Shown here: in pieces, positions 1 through 7,586 of the stretch
Numbering within the stretch: position 1 is the first letter of the stretch
How the letters are laid out: each line of letters begins with the position of its first letter
Assembly: GCA_047609825.1 (NCBI GenBank)
Contig: JBLFXJ010000110.1
Location: forward strand, 1 to 21,119
Direction of reading: 5' to 3'
DNA: 21,119 bases
Origin: GCA-2862545 sp047609825
Lineage (GTDB): Bacteria > Myxococcota_A > UBA796 > GCA-2862545
The notes under the pieces: model-generated
Databases searched by the model: none
Seen by the model: only the letters and a program-made list of their open reading frames with translations
What the model was told of the DNA's origin: nothing
Program-made: the position numbers and the translations under genes

Positions 1-504
1 GTTGTCGTCGCACGTGTCATTGCCGGGCCCGGCGCGGCCCTCCTTCACGTCGGCCTCTCCGTTGCCCGGGAAGCCACCCCACAGGATGTCGGAGCCATCG
101 TCGCCGTAGATGGCGTCAGCGCCACCATCACCGCACATCACGTCCGGCTCGGAACCGCCATACATCGTGTCGACGTGATCGCCGCCGGCCATGGAGTCGG
201 TCCCGGGGCCCCCGTACATCGGGTCCACGCCGGGCCCTCCCATCATCACGTCCGCACCGTCGCCGCCGTGCAGGATGTCGTCGTGGCCATCCCCGTACAG
301 CTCGTCGCTCCCAGGCCCACCGTGGATCTCGTCGTGGCCGTCCCCGCCGCGCATGATGTCGGCGCCGTTCCCGCCGTACATCACGTCATCGCCTCCGTTG
401 CCGACCACGAGGTCGTCCAGGCCGCCGCCGTACAGGGTCTCGCTGTAGTCGGCGCTGTTCGTGAACGAACCCTGGAGCTCGTCATTGCCCTGGAGGCCCT
501 GCAC
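1..504 (-). CDS. RTX-type calcium-binding repeat protein, 3' end beyond window
   Basis: Read on the minus strand, this open frame contains about 12 consecutive RTX-like nonapeptides of the form GGxGxDxhx, for example GGDGHDEIHGG and GGDGADVMMGG, roughly between positions 80 and 450. Such repeats bind Ca2+ in a parallel beta-roll and are usual in secreted or surface proteins. The frame has no stop before position 1, so the C-terminus, where a secretion signal would lie, is outside the window. The first start codon available after an in-frame TGA at 562-564 is GTG at 504, which has no clear ribosome binding site. The protein may therefore truly begin at ATG 630 (see the next entry). Some repeats are degenerate (GGPGVDPMYGG, GGSEPDVMCGD). 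RTX identity is confident; the start and completeness are not. Confidence 0.72.
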   Translation of the reverse strand, partial: MQGLQGNDELQGSFTNSADYSETLYGGGLDDLVVGNGGDDVMYGGNGADIMRGGDGHDEIHGGPGSDELYGDGHDDILHGGDGADVMMGGPGVDPMYGGPGTDSMAGGDHVDTMYGGSEPDVMCGDGGADAIYGDDGSDILWGGFPGNGEADVKEGRAGPGNDTCDDN

Positions 505-630
505 GACGACGGAGACGTGAGTGCCCGCGGTGTGCGTGTCGAGGTCGTAGGTCGTAGGTCGTCACGCCATCCGTGAGTCACGCACGTGGTCGTTGGTCCC
601 AGGAACACCGGTGAGCAGTCGTACACGCAT
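505..630 (-). other. Probable original 5' end of the RTX gene, interrupted by an in-frame TGA
   Basis: ATG at 628-630 has a Shine-Dalgarno-like GAGG five bases upstream and lies in the same frame as the RTX repeats. It encodes MRVRLLTGVPGTNDHVRDS, which itself resembles an RTX lead-in (compare TGTPGNDxV), then hits TGA at 562-564. Directly after the stop comes a triple 7-bp repeat. The downstream sequence in the RTX frame (TYDLDTHTAGTHVSVVVQG) still looks like protein. This fits a gene broken by small indels, or a sequencing or assembly error in the repeat. Programmed frameshifting is less likely because I see no slippery heptamer. Confidence 0.4.
542..562. repeat. 7-bp tandem repeat, three perfect copies of AGGTCGT
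   Basis: Three head-to-tail copies of AGGTCGT (ACGACCT on the minus strand) occupy 542-548, 549-555 and 556-562 and touch the in-frame stop of the RTX gene. Because 7 is not a multiple of 3, gain or loss of a copy changes the frame that enters the RTX repeats. Confidence 0.9.
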
Positions 631-813
631 ATCAACCTCGTTCTCATTGGATGGTTCAGGTGAAAGCCCGACAGTTCGTGCCGGCTGTCAACAACCTACG
701 CCGCCGCCAGACCCCGGAATGGCTCAGCTCGGGCTCGACTCGCCGGTCACCCCTCCGGCACGGGGCCGACCACAGCGCCGGCCCGCCCTGGGTCGGATAC
801 GCTAGCGGCGTCC

Positions 814-818
814 GGGAG
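814..818 (+). promoter_or_regulatory. Ribosome binding site of the repeat lipoprotein
   Basis: GGGAG lies five bases upstream of ATG 824 and supports that start. The 193-base gap 631-823 between the divergent RTX gene and this gene must hold both promoters; I see no convincing -35/-10 pair and no other gene there. Confidence 0.5.
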
Positions 819-823
819 ATCCC

Positions 824-2581
824 ATGCGTCCGCTCTGCCTGTTCCTCGTCGCCTTCGCCATCGGGTGCGAGTCCGCCGACCCGAAGGAGGACGCCCCTCC
901 CGAGGAGATCTGCGACAACCTCGAGGATGACGACCTCGACGAGCTCGCCGACTGCGCCGATCCCGACTGCGCCGCCGTGTGCGGCGAGGTGTGCACCAAC
1001 GGCACGGATGACGACCTCGACGGCCTGATCGACTGCCTCGACGACGACTGCGACGGGCTGTGCCCCGAGAACTGCGGCGACGGGCGCGACAACGACGCGG
1101 ATGGAGACATCGACTGCGACGACCGGGACTGCTTCGGCAGCTGCCCCGAGGTCTGCGGCGATGGGTTCGACAACGACGGCGACGGCAAGGTGGACTGCCT
1201 CGACGAGGAGTGCGTGGACCCGAGCTGCGCCGAGGTGTGCACGGACGGACGTGACAACGACGCCGACGCCCTGGTGGACTGCGACGACGACGACTGCAAC
1301 GACCCGAGCTGCGACGAGAACTGCGCCGACGGCCGCGACAACGACGCCGACGGCCGCATCGACTGCGACGACAGCGACTGCGACGGCGCCTGCCCGGAGA
1401 TCTGCGACGACGGCCGCGACAACGATGCCGACGGACGCATCGACTGCTTCGACGACGAATGCGAGGCCATCTGCGACGCTGACGGCGACGGGTTCTTCAG
1501 CGCGGACCTCGGCGGCGACGACTGCGACGACACCCGGCCCGACGTGAACCCCGACATGCCCGAGATCTGCAACCCCGAGGGGCCGCTGGATGACGACTGC
1601 GACGGCCTGGTGGACGACGCCGACCCCGATGTGACCGAGGACAGCTACCTCGAGTGGTACGCCGACCGCGACGGCGATGGGTACGGAGCAGAGGACGACT
1701 TCGTGTACGCCTGCAGCCGCCCTGATGGAACCGCCGCGACCGACGACGACTGCGACGACGCCGACCCGGAGGTGGGCCCGCCCACGCTGTGGTACGCCGA
1801 CGGCGACCGCGACGGATTCGGCGCCGGCGAGCCGGTGGACCCCACGCCCACCTGCGACCCGCCCGGGCCCGGCCTGCGCCCCGAGTGGGTCGGCCTGGAC
1901 TGCGACGACCTGGACCCGCTGTCGTTCCCAGGTGCTGACGAGGTGTGCGAAGACGGCATCGACCAGGACTGCGACGGCGCCGACCGGCGCTGTGCAGGAA
2001 ACGTGTTGATCTACGCCGAGACCACCACCATCGCCGAGGAGGCGGCCCTCGCCGCCGGCCACACGGTCACCGCCACAAACGACGAGGCGCTGTTCGTCAC
2101 CGAGTACGACCGCGGCGGCTGGGATGTGGTGGTGATGGAGACCCCGACCAGCGGCATGGAGGCCGAGCAGATCGCCCGCGCCATCGACGCGACGGACCGC
2201 GGCATCCCGCTGATCTTCTCCTGGTGGAACCTCGACGCCGACCCCGCCCTGCAAGACGCGCTCGGCGTGTCGACCGCGAGCTTCGACGACCCGCCGGAGC
2301 TGTACCCCGCGTTCGGGGCGCCGCCCGAGATCTGGGATGGCGTGGCCACCCCGGTGCTGCCCACCGGGTTCTCGTGGGGCGACAACGGCGACACGTTCAC
2401 GCTCACCCGGGGCGGCGTGGTGCTCGGGTTGGCCAACGCCGCGGATGGTGAGCCGGTGATCGTGCTCACCAACGACGGCACCACCCTCGTGAACGGCTTC
2501 CTGCCCGACAACTTCAACGGCTCGCCCGACATGCTCCAGCTGTACGGCAACGAGATCCGGGTGGTGTTCGAGGGGCTCTGA
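824..2581 (+). CDS. Asp/Cys-repeat (MopE-type) lipoprotein with Rossmann-like C-terminal domain
   Basis: The 585-residue product begins with a lipoprotein signal peptide (MRPLCLFLVAFAIGC; lipobox AIGC, Cys15). Residues about 29-219 are seven repeats of about 27 residues with the core CxDGxDNDxDGxxDCxDxDC, typical of predicted metal-binding repeats in myxobacterial surface proteins. Residues about 219-392 carry looser MopE-like motifs (DDDCDGLVDDADPDV, DGIDQDCDG, YADRDGDGYG) related to Pfam PF11617. From about residue 393 (NVLIYAETTTIAEEAALAAGHT) the sequence becomes an alpha/beta domain with VVVMETPTSG and GIPLIFSWWNLD, resembling flavodoxin/ThuA-like Rossmann folds; its activity is unknown. 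Ca2+ binding is inferred from DxDxDG spacing. The gene is convergent with the peroxidase gene, nine bases away. It is probably surface-anchored or facing the periplasm. Confidence 0.85.
   Translation: MRPLCLFLVAFAIGCESADPKEDAPPEEICDNLEDDDLDELADCADPDCAAVCGEVCTNGTDDDLDGLIDCLDDDCDGLCPENCGDGRDNDADGDIDCDDRDCFGSCPEVCGDGFDNDGDGKVDCLDEECVDPSCAEVCTDGRDNDADALVDCDDDDCNDPSCDENCADGRDNDADGRIDCDDSDCDGACPEICDDGRDNDADGRIDCFDDECEAICDADGDGFFSADLGGDDCDDTRPDVNPDMPEICNPEGPLDDDCDGLVDDADPDVTEDSYLEWYADRDGDGYGAEDDFVYACSRPDGTAATDDDCDDADPEVGPPTLWYADGDRDGFGAGEPVDPTPTCDPPGPGLRPEWVGLDCDDLDPLSFPGADEVCEDGIDQDCDGADRRCAGNVLIYAETTTIAEEAALAAGHTVTATNDEALFVTEYDRGGWDVVVMETPTSGMEAEQIARAIDATDRGIPLIFSWWNLDADPALQDALGVSTASFDDPPELYPAFGAPPEIWDGVATPVLPTGFSWGDNGDTFTLTRGGVVLGLANAADGEPVIVLTNDGTTLVNGFLPDNFNGSPDMLQLYGNEIRVVFEGL
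908..1480 (+). repeat. Seven imperfect in-frame repeats of about 81 bp
   Basis: DNA of the seven 27-residue units of the lipoprotein above. Units such as those at about 1325-1400 and 1400-1480 are nearly identical at DNA level (GACGGCCGCGACAACGA recurs), suggesting expansion by recombination or slippage. Confidence 0.75.
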
Positions 2582-2590
2582 GTCGCGGGA

Positions 2591-3463
2591 TCAGCGCAGG
2601 GCGCGCAGGTCGAGGCGGCCGTCGCGCACGGGCGGGCACCACCACACGCCGCCGCTCACCGGGCGGGTGAACCGGAACAGGCGGTCGACGATGCCGTCGT
2701 CGAGCCCCACCATGCGCCGGAGCAACGCCTCGAACGGGTCGAGGCTGGCCGAGAACGACACGAACACGAGCCCCATGCCCCGGTGGTCGCGCCACGGCAT
2801 GGAGCGGCGCACCAGGAACGCCGGCGGCTCGAAGTCCTCCTGGGCCGTGCGCTTCACGTGGGCGGACGCCGGGGCACCCGCCAGCTCCTCGTTCGTCTCG
2901 CGATCCCGTCCAATGCCAGCGTCTCGCTCTGCGGGCGTCATCCGGTCGAGCACGTCGAGGTGGTGCTCCCACCGCTGGACGGCCACCACCGTGGAGCCGG
3001 TGAGGCCGGGGCGACGGCTGGACATGAACGCCGCGGCGTGGGCCGCATCACCGGTCGGATTCTCGGTGCCGTCCTCGTAGCCGGAGAGGTCCCGCCCCTC
3101 GGCGTACCGGAACGCGTCCACCCGATCCACCACGTCGGCCGTGGAGATCCGGGCGAGCACGGCCCGCTCCCGGTGGAGCACCTCGCCGGGATCATCACCC
3201 GTGATCCGCAGCAGCAGGTCCGTGCCCGTGGATGGGATGGAAACGCCGGATCCCACCAGCGGCGGCATGGGGCGCACGCCGGGAATCGTCCGCTCCATCG
3301 ACGTGAGCAGGCTCGGGCCCAGGCCCACCAGCACGCCCTCGGGCAGCGGAGGACCCGCGAGCGCGTCCAGGGCGTCGCGCGGCGACTGCATCGGGCGGGT
3401 GGCGATGAACAGGAAGCTCGCGCAGCGGGGCACGTCGGCGAGCACGGTCGGTTGTGGTGTCAT
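2591..3463 (-). CDS. DyP-type (dye-decolourising) haem peroxidase
   Basis: The 290-residue product has the DyP hallmarks in order: GYEDGTEN at 128-135 (the GxxDG motif; Asp131 is the expected catalytic acid), SAHVKR with His202 as the expected proximal haem ligand, and LVRRSMPW with Arg219/Arg220 supplying the distal arginine. The C-terminus GLVFVSFSASLDPFEALLRRMVG also matches the family. DyP enzymes use H2O2 to oxidise dyes, phenols or Mn; some are loaded into encapsulins. No signal peptide and no encapsulin or cargo partner is seen here, so a cytoplasmic peroxidase is most likely. ATG 3463 opens the frame without a strong ribosome binding site. The gene is divergent from the NFACT-R gene across 127 bases that hold no other gene. 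Confidence 0.9.
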   Translation of the reverse strand: MTPQPTVLADVPRCASFLFIATRPMQSPRDALDALAGPPLPEGVLVGLGPSLLTSMERTIPGVRPMPPLVGSGVSIPSTGTDLLLRITGDDPGEVLHRERAVLARISTADVVDRVDAFRYAEGRDLSGYEDGTENPTGDAAHAAAFMSSRRPGLTGSTVVAVQRWEHHLDVLDRMTPAERDAGIGRDRETNEELAGAPASAHVKRTAQEDFEPPAFLVRRSMPWRDHRGMGLVFVSFSASLDPFEALLRRMVGLDDGIVDRLFRFTRPVSGGVWWCPPVRDGRLDLRALR

Positions 3464-3590
3464 GGCAGGCCGCCTAACCGGTTGCTCGAGGCGCCTCTGG
3501 CCCCGTTCGGCGGCCCCCTGCGAACGCCTGCCGGCGCCGGCACGACCCGGGCCTCCGATCCTGGGCTACGAGGGCGCGAGAGGAGCCTGG

Positions 3591-3980
3591 ATGTTCGACC
3601 CGATGATGCTCGACTACCCGCCCGATGTGCACGCCTACGTGATCGACGGCGACTGGCACGCCTGGGCGGGGAAGACCGCGCGCGACAACGACAAGCTGTC
3701 GATCAAGGTCGCGCGGAACGACGACTGGTGGTTCCATCTCCGCGGTGCGCCGGGCAGCCACGTGGTGCTGTTCGTGCGCGATGGGATCGAGCCGCCGAAG
3801 CAGGTGGTGGAGCAGGCCGCGGCCATCGCGGCGTGGCACAGCAAGCAGCGCGGCGGCGGCCAGGTGGCGGTCACCGGCACCCGGGCGCGGTTCGTGAGCA
3901 AGCCCCGGGGCGCGAAGGCCGGCACGGTCACCATCCGGAAGGAGAGGGTGTTCAAGGTGCGGCCGTCGATCCCCGAATGA
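3591..3980 (+). CDS. Stand-alone NFACT-R (DUF814) domain protein
   Basis: ATG 3591 has AGGAG at 3581-3585, five bases upstream, which fixes the start although the frame is open much further upstream. The 129-residue product is almost entirely one NFACT-R domain. It has the usual order WAGKTARDNDKLSIKVA (25-41), the signature DDWWFHLRGAPGSHVVL (44-60), a helix EQAAAIAAWHSKQR (74-87) and FVSKPRGAKAGTVTI (101-115). In full-length RqcH/Rqc2/NEMF proteins this domain binds RNA or tRNA during ribosome-associated quality control. Here the NFACT-N, helix-hairpin-helix and coiled-coil regions are absent, so C-terminal alanine tailing by itself is not expected. Nucleic-acid binding is inferred from family. 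Its TGA abuts the stop of the convergent gene. Confidence 0.87.
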   Translation: MFDPMMLDYPPDVHAYVIDGDWHAWAGKTARDNDKLSIKVARNDDWWFHLRGAPGSHVVLFVRDGIEPPKQVVEQAAAIAAWHSKQRGGGQVAVTGTRARFVSKPRGAKAGTVTIRKERVFKVRPSIPE

Positions 3981-5060
3981 TCATCGGCGTAGGCGGCGAA
4001 TCCCGACCAACAGGAGCACACCAAGCCCCACGGCCGACCGTCCGCCACCACACCCCGATGACTCCGGCACCTCGAGCGCCGGGGCCCCGACCTCGGGCAG
4101 CTCGAGCTCCAGTCCGAGATCATTGGCGAGCCGGCGCCACTCCGCATCGCAGTCCGATGCCACCGCCGCCGGCACCGCAGCCCACAGGGGCGGGCCGATC
4201 TCATCCATCGCGAACAGCACCTCCCCCGGCGTGCCGTCCGCCTGCAGCGCGTACAGATCCGGAAACACGCAAGTGACGGGACCGGCCGGCGTGTCTTCCA
4301 GGCACGAGACGAACTCCGTCTCGCCGGCAGACACGATTCCGTCGCCCTCGATGCGGAACAACAGGCTGTCCACCGCCACCACGCCGCCGCTCACCGGGCC
4401 CATGATCTCGTCAGCACTCATCGCCACCACGGCACCCTCGTCCGACACCAGGGCGTGGTCGCCCACCCGACGCTTCGCGAGCCACAAGCGGCCGTCCGCA
4501 AGGCGCAGGCCCGGTGTGTAGTCCACCGCGTCGTCCCAGGTGGTGCGTGCGAGCTCGGCTCCGTCGGGCGCCAGCTCCACAACATCGAGCCGGGCGCCGT
4601 CCACCTCGGCCACGAACAGCCGGTCATCCGCGGCGATGGACGAGGCGGTCGCGTCGGTGGACCACACCTGCTCCGGCACGTCCACGCGCCACACCTGGGC
4701 GCCGCCGGTCACCCGCCGAAGGGCCCATGAGCGGTCCGTCCCGCGAGCCACGTCCACCAGCTCGAGGGCGGCGAGCTCCGGCACACCCTGCGCCGTGGAT
4801 GCGCCATCGGACCCGATCTGCACCAGGTCCCATGCGCCGTGCAGCCGCGCGATACCATCGTGGGACCGGCCGAACGGCGTCTCGGGAACGCTGCCCCACA
4901 TCGCCGGGCAGACGAAGGCCCAGCTGCCGTCCGCCTGGCGCAGCGCGCCGCCCTCGGTGAGCCGCACGAGCACCGGACCTGCGGCGTCGGCAGCGCTCAC
5001 ACCCAGGGCGTGGGGTGGCGGTCCGTGGGCGAGCGCAGCGCTGATCAGCAGGCAGAGCAT
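3981..5060 (-). CDS. Exported protein with MYXO-CTERM-like C-terminal anchor
   Basis: The 359-residue product starts with a short hydrophobic signal (MLCLLISAALA, then HGPPP). The body has many short strands with recurrent DGxLWLAK / DDRLFVAEVDGA / DGTPGEVLFAMDE patterns, suggesting a beta-propeller-like or repeat fold, but I recognise no named domain. The tail is GCGGG (Cys337), a hydrophobic stretch VGLGVLLLVGI, then RRLRR. This Cys, membrane segment, Arg-cluster order is that of MYXO-CTERM-type sorting signals, in which the tail is removed and the protein is attached to the surface; it has one Cys instead of the more usual CxC. ATG 5060 is chosen because it opens the signal peptide; AGGGG lies unusually close to it. 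The frame stays open far upstream, but that part is antisense to the next lipoprotein. It is divergent from that lipoprotein across 75 bases. Confidence 0.75.
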   Translation of the reverse strand: MLCLLISAALAHGPPPHALGVSAADAAGPVLVRLTEGGALRQADGSWAFVCPAMWGSVPETPFGRSHDGIARLHGAWDLVQIGSDGASTAQGVPELAALELVDVARGTDRSWALRRVTGGAQVWRVDVPEQVWSTDATASSIAADDRLFVAEVDGARLDVVELAPDGAELARTTWDDAVDYTPGLRLADGRLWLAKRRVGDHALVSDEGAVVAMSADEIMGPVSGGVVAVDSLLFRIEGDGIVSAGETEFVSCLEDTPAGPVTCVFPDLYALQADGTPGEVLFAMDEIGPPLWAAVPAAVASDCDAEWRRLANDLGLELELPEVGAPALEVPESSGCGGGRSAVGLGVLLLVGIRRLRR

Positions 5061-5135
5061 GCCCCTGAGCCGTACCGCGGCCCGTACCCACTGTCGCGCC
5101 GCACGCAGCGACCCATCGGCGGTTACGCCTCCTGT

Positions 5136-5972
5136 GTGACCTTCCTCCTCCTGGCACTGCTCGGCTGCGGCCTCGACTTCGGAAACTCGAGCGTGATCAC
5201 CGACGTACAGGTGATCGCCATGGTGGTCGACCCGCCCGAGGCCTTCCCTGACGAGCAGGTGGAGATCACCCTCACGGTGGCCGACCCCTTGGGCCGCGAC
5301 CTCGAGGCGATGATCTGGATGTGCATGCCGGTGAACGGCTCCTGCGTCGAATCCGCCCTGCCGGTGCGCACCTGGGCGCGGGTGACCGAGGTGCTCGACG
5401 AGCAGGCCACGGTGGTGTTCACGGGCACCGATCTCGAGCTCGACGGCCTGGACCTGGGCCGCGACGAGGTGACCACAGTGCTCCACGTGCTGGTCTGCGC
5501 CCCCGACCTGTGCCCGATCTTCGACGTGGTGCGCAGCTCCGGTGTGGAGCCCGATCCGGCGTTGGGCGAGGCCCTGGCCGACCCCGAGGCGCTGGTGCGC
5601 GAGATCCCGTTCGACGGCACCCACTACGCCGCGAAGAGCCTGCGCATCCTCCTGCGCGATGCCGAAGGCGACCGCAACTGGAACCCCAAGGCCAACCCCC
5701 GCTTCACCCGGCTGGCATCCATCGGCGCCGGCGACATCGTCGACCTCGAGTTCAAGATCACCGACGCCAACGGCGACCCCGCCACCGGCTACGGCTACAC
5801 GACAGTGGGCCAGTTCGAATCGCCCAAGGTGGCGGTGAGCCAGTCCGAGCTCACGATGCGCTGGCTCGGGCCCGAAGACGAGGCGGACGTGCAGGACGGG
5901 CGCATCTACGTGGTGGTGGAAGACAACGACGGCGGCGTGATGGTGTGGAGTGAGGACCTGCTCGCGCGGTAG
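5136..5972 (+). CDS. Hypothetical lipoprotein, beta-rich
   Basis: The product is 278 residues if translation starts at GTG 5136, giving VTFLLLALLGCGLDF with lipobox LLGC and Cys11; nothing better supports another start, and no good ribosome binding site is visible. The mature part begins VITDVQVIAMVVDPPEAFPDEQVEITLTVADPLG when read in pieces, with alternating strands typical of an Ig-like beta-sandwich. It contains Cys pairs (MCMPVNGSC, CAPDLC) that could form disulfides, and a second strand-rich region with DLEFKITDANGDPATGYG near residues 205-225. I do not recognise the family and assign no function. An outer-membrane or periplasmic lipoprotein is inferred. It is followed after 49 bases by another lipoprotein gene on the same strand, so the two could be cotranscribed. 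Confidence 0.72.
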   Translation: MTFLLLALLGCGLDFGNSSVITDVQVIAMVVDPPEAFPDEQVEITLTVADPLGRDLEAMIWMCMPVNGSCVESALPVRTWARVTEVLDEQATVVFTGTDLELDGLDLGRDEVTTVLHVLVCAPDLCPIFDVVRSSGVEPDPALGEALADPEALVREIPFDGTHYAAKSLRILLRDAEGDRNWNPKANPRFTRLASIGAGDIVDLEFKITDANGDPATGYGYTTVGQFESPKVAVSQSELTMRWLGPEDEADVQDGRIYVVVEDNDGGVMVWSEDLLAR

Positions 5973-6011
5973 CCCCTTCCGTAAGCAAGCGCGTACCCGA
6001 CCCCGCTGAGC

Positions 6012-6016
6012 GGAGG
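6012..6016 (+). promoter_or_regulatory. Ribosome binding site that selects GTG 6022
   Basis: GGAGG is five bases upstream of GTG 6022 but 20 bases from the in-frame ATG 6037, so the GTG is the better start. Confidence 0.6.
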
Positions 6017-6021
6017 CTCCA

Positions 6022-7569
6022 GTGCTACCGTCCAGCATGCGCGTCGCCCTGCTCGCACTGGCTCTCGGCTGCTCGACCCCGAACGGAGCTCGGAAGTCGG
6101 CAGATCCGCCCGTGGACGAACCGTCGACCACCTCGACCACACCGACCGGTTCCACAAGCTCCAGCGCCGAAACGCTCGCCGTTGAGGTGTGCAACGGCGT
6201 GGATGACGACGGGGATGGGCTGGTGGACGAGGCCGACCCCGACGTGGTGGACCTCGTCCCGTTCTTCGCCGACACCGACGCCGACGGGTTCGGCGACCCG
6301 ACCGCCCAGGAGCTCGCCTGCGCCGCACCGCCCGCGACCGTCGCCGACAACACCGACTGCGACGACACCCGCGCCGACGTGCACCCGGGCGCCCCGCGGG
6401 CCTGCGATGACCACCCCGACACCGACTGCGACGGCACCCCCGACGCCCAAGAGCTGGACGGCGACGGCGACGGCTGGACGCCGTGCGATGGGGACTGCGA
6501 CGACACTGACCCGGCCGCCGCGCCGGGCCTTCAGGAGGTGTGCGACGGGCGCGACACCGACTGCGATGGTCGGGTGGACGCCGATCCCGAGCCGTCGAGC
6601 TGCGGCTGGTGCCCGGGGCCAGGCGGGTTTGCCACCACGCCCGTGCACCTCGAGACCTGGAACCCGTGCCTGCTCGACGACGACGTGGTGGGCCTGTGCT
6701 ACCTCGACCCCGAGGTGGAGCCGGACAGCCATGTGTACGGCCGCCGGCTGCACCGGGTGGCGTGGCGGGACGACATCCGGCTGCGGCGCCAGCTGTTCAT
6801 CTACCTGCCCCCCGGCGACGGCTGGGAGACGGTCACCATCCCGCGGATGGCCGCGTATGCCGGGTTCCGGACGATCTCCCTCGGCTACGTGAACCACTTG
6901 AGCCTGAAGACGGAGTGCGGCTACGAGCACCCGTCACCGCGCACCTGCTACGGCGACGCGCGGCATGAGCAGATGTTCGGCGACGACACCAGCGACGTGT
7001 ACAACCTGGCGCCGGCGGACGGTGCGGTGGAGCGGCTGCGGGTGCTCCTGCTGCACCTGGAGGCCGAGCATCCGGGTCAGGGGTGGGGCGACTACGTGGC
7101 CGCCGACGGCAGCCTGCGATGGGACAACATCGTGGTCGGCGGCTGGTCAGCGGGGTCGGGCAACGGCGCCTACCTGGCACACCAGGTGCCCCTCGACGGC
7201 ACCCTCGTGTTCGCCGGGCCCCAGGACCTGTGGGAGGGCCCCGACGCCGAGCCCCGGCTCGCCGACTGGATTCTCGAGCCCCGCGCCACCCCGGGCTGCG
7301 TGCACTGGGGTGCCTACCACACCCTCGACAGCATCACCCTGCTCACCGATTCCTGGGACGCTATCGGCATCCCGGCGGGCGAGTCCGACATCGATGAGGT
7401 GGCGCCGCCGTACGACGGGCGGCAGCGGCTCGCGTCCACCGCACAGCTGGATGGCTGCGACCCGCACCAGAGCATGGGGCGGGACGGGTGCATCCGGGAT
7501 GAGACGCTGACCGCGTACCTGTACATGATGTGCGAGGTCGCGGCGACGGAGCCGGAGAGCTGTCCGTAG
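6022..7569 (+). CDS. Lipoprotein with MopE-type motifs fused to an alpha/beta-hydrolase-like domain
   Basis: The 515-residue product, started at GTG 6022, has a lipobox (LALALGC, Cys17) and then a Ser/Thr/Pro-rich spacer. Residues about 55-195 hold MopE-like units: VCNGVDDDGDGLVDEADPD, FFADTDADGFGD, TDCDDTRADVHPGAP and VCDGRDTDCDGRVDAD. The remaining ~320 residues look like an alpha/beta hydrolase: RRQLFIYLPPGDG, a strand and oxyanion-like region near AGFRTISLGYVN, and the nucleophile elbow VVGGWSAGSGNGAYLAH with Ser376. A late His occurs in CDPHQSMG. It resembles BPSS1187-type esterase-like proteins (inferred). The substrate is unknown; with the lipobox it should act outside the inner membrane. 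It ends 17 bases before the toxin-antitoxin cluster. Confidence 0.8.
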   Translation: MLPSSMRVALLALALGCSTPNGARKSADPPVDEPSTTSTTPTGSTSSSAETLAVEVCNGVDDDGDGLVDEADPDVVDLVPFFADTDADGFGDPTAQELACAAPPATVADNTDCDDTRADVHPGAPRACDDHPDTDCDGTPDAQELDGDGDGWTPCDGDCDDTDPAAAPGLQEVCDGRDTDCDGRVDADPEPSSCGWCPGPGGFATTPVHLETWNPCLLDDDVVGLCYLDPEVEPDSHVYGRRLHRVAWRDDIRLRRQLFIYLPPGDGWETVTIPRMAAYAGFRTISLGYVNHLSLKTECGYEHPSPRTCYGDARHEQMFGDDTSDVYNLAPADGAVERLRVLLLHLEAEHPGQGWGDYVAADGSLRWDNIVVGGWSAGSGNGAYLAHQVPLDGTLVFAGPQDLWEGPDAEPRLADWILEPRATPGCVHWGAYHTLDSITLLTDSWDAIGIPAGESDIDEVAPPYDGRQRLASTAQLDGCDPHQSMGRDGCIRDETLTAYLYMMCEVAATEPESCP

Positions 7570-7586
7570 GGTGGTGGGGAGTGGCG

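Noticed and set aside
1..504. CRISPR-like periodicity in the left-edge region
   Set aside because: The regular spacing is 27 bp and reads as RTX nonapeptides; there is no repeat/spacer structure.
656..2254. 532-codon minus-strand frame across the repeat lipoprotein
   Set aside because: Antisense shadow of the Asp/Cys repeats; Val/Ala-only composition without domain signs.
5045..5133. 23-codon leader ORF (MGRCVRRDSGYG...) with AGGAGG upstream of the MYXO-CTERM-like gene
   Set aside because: The AGGAGG is 11 bases from the ATG, too far for a good site, and falls in the divergent gene's start region; no attenuator-like codons or hairpins.
5064..6506. Long minus-strand open frame continuing upstream of the MYXO-CTERM-like gene
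   Set aside because: It is antisense to two well-supported lipoprotein genes, has low-complexity Val/His/Gly-rich content, and results from the GC-rich codon pattern.
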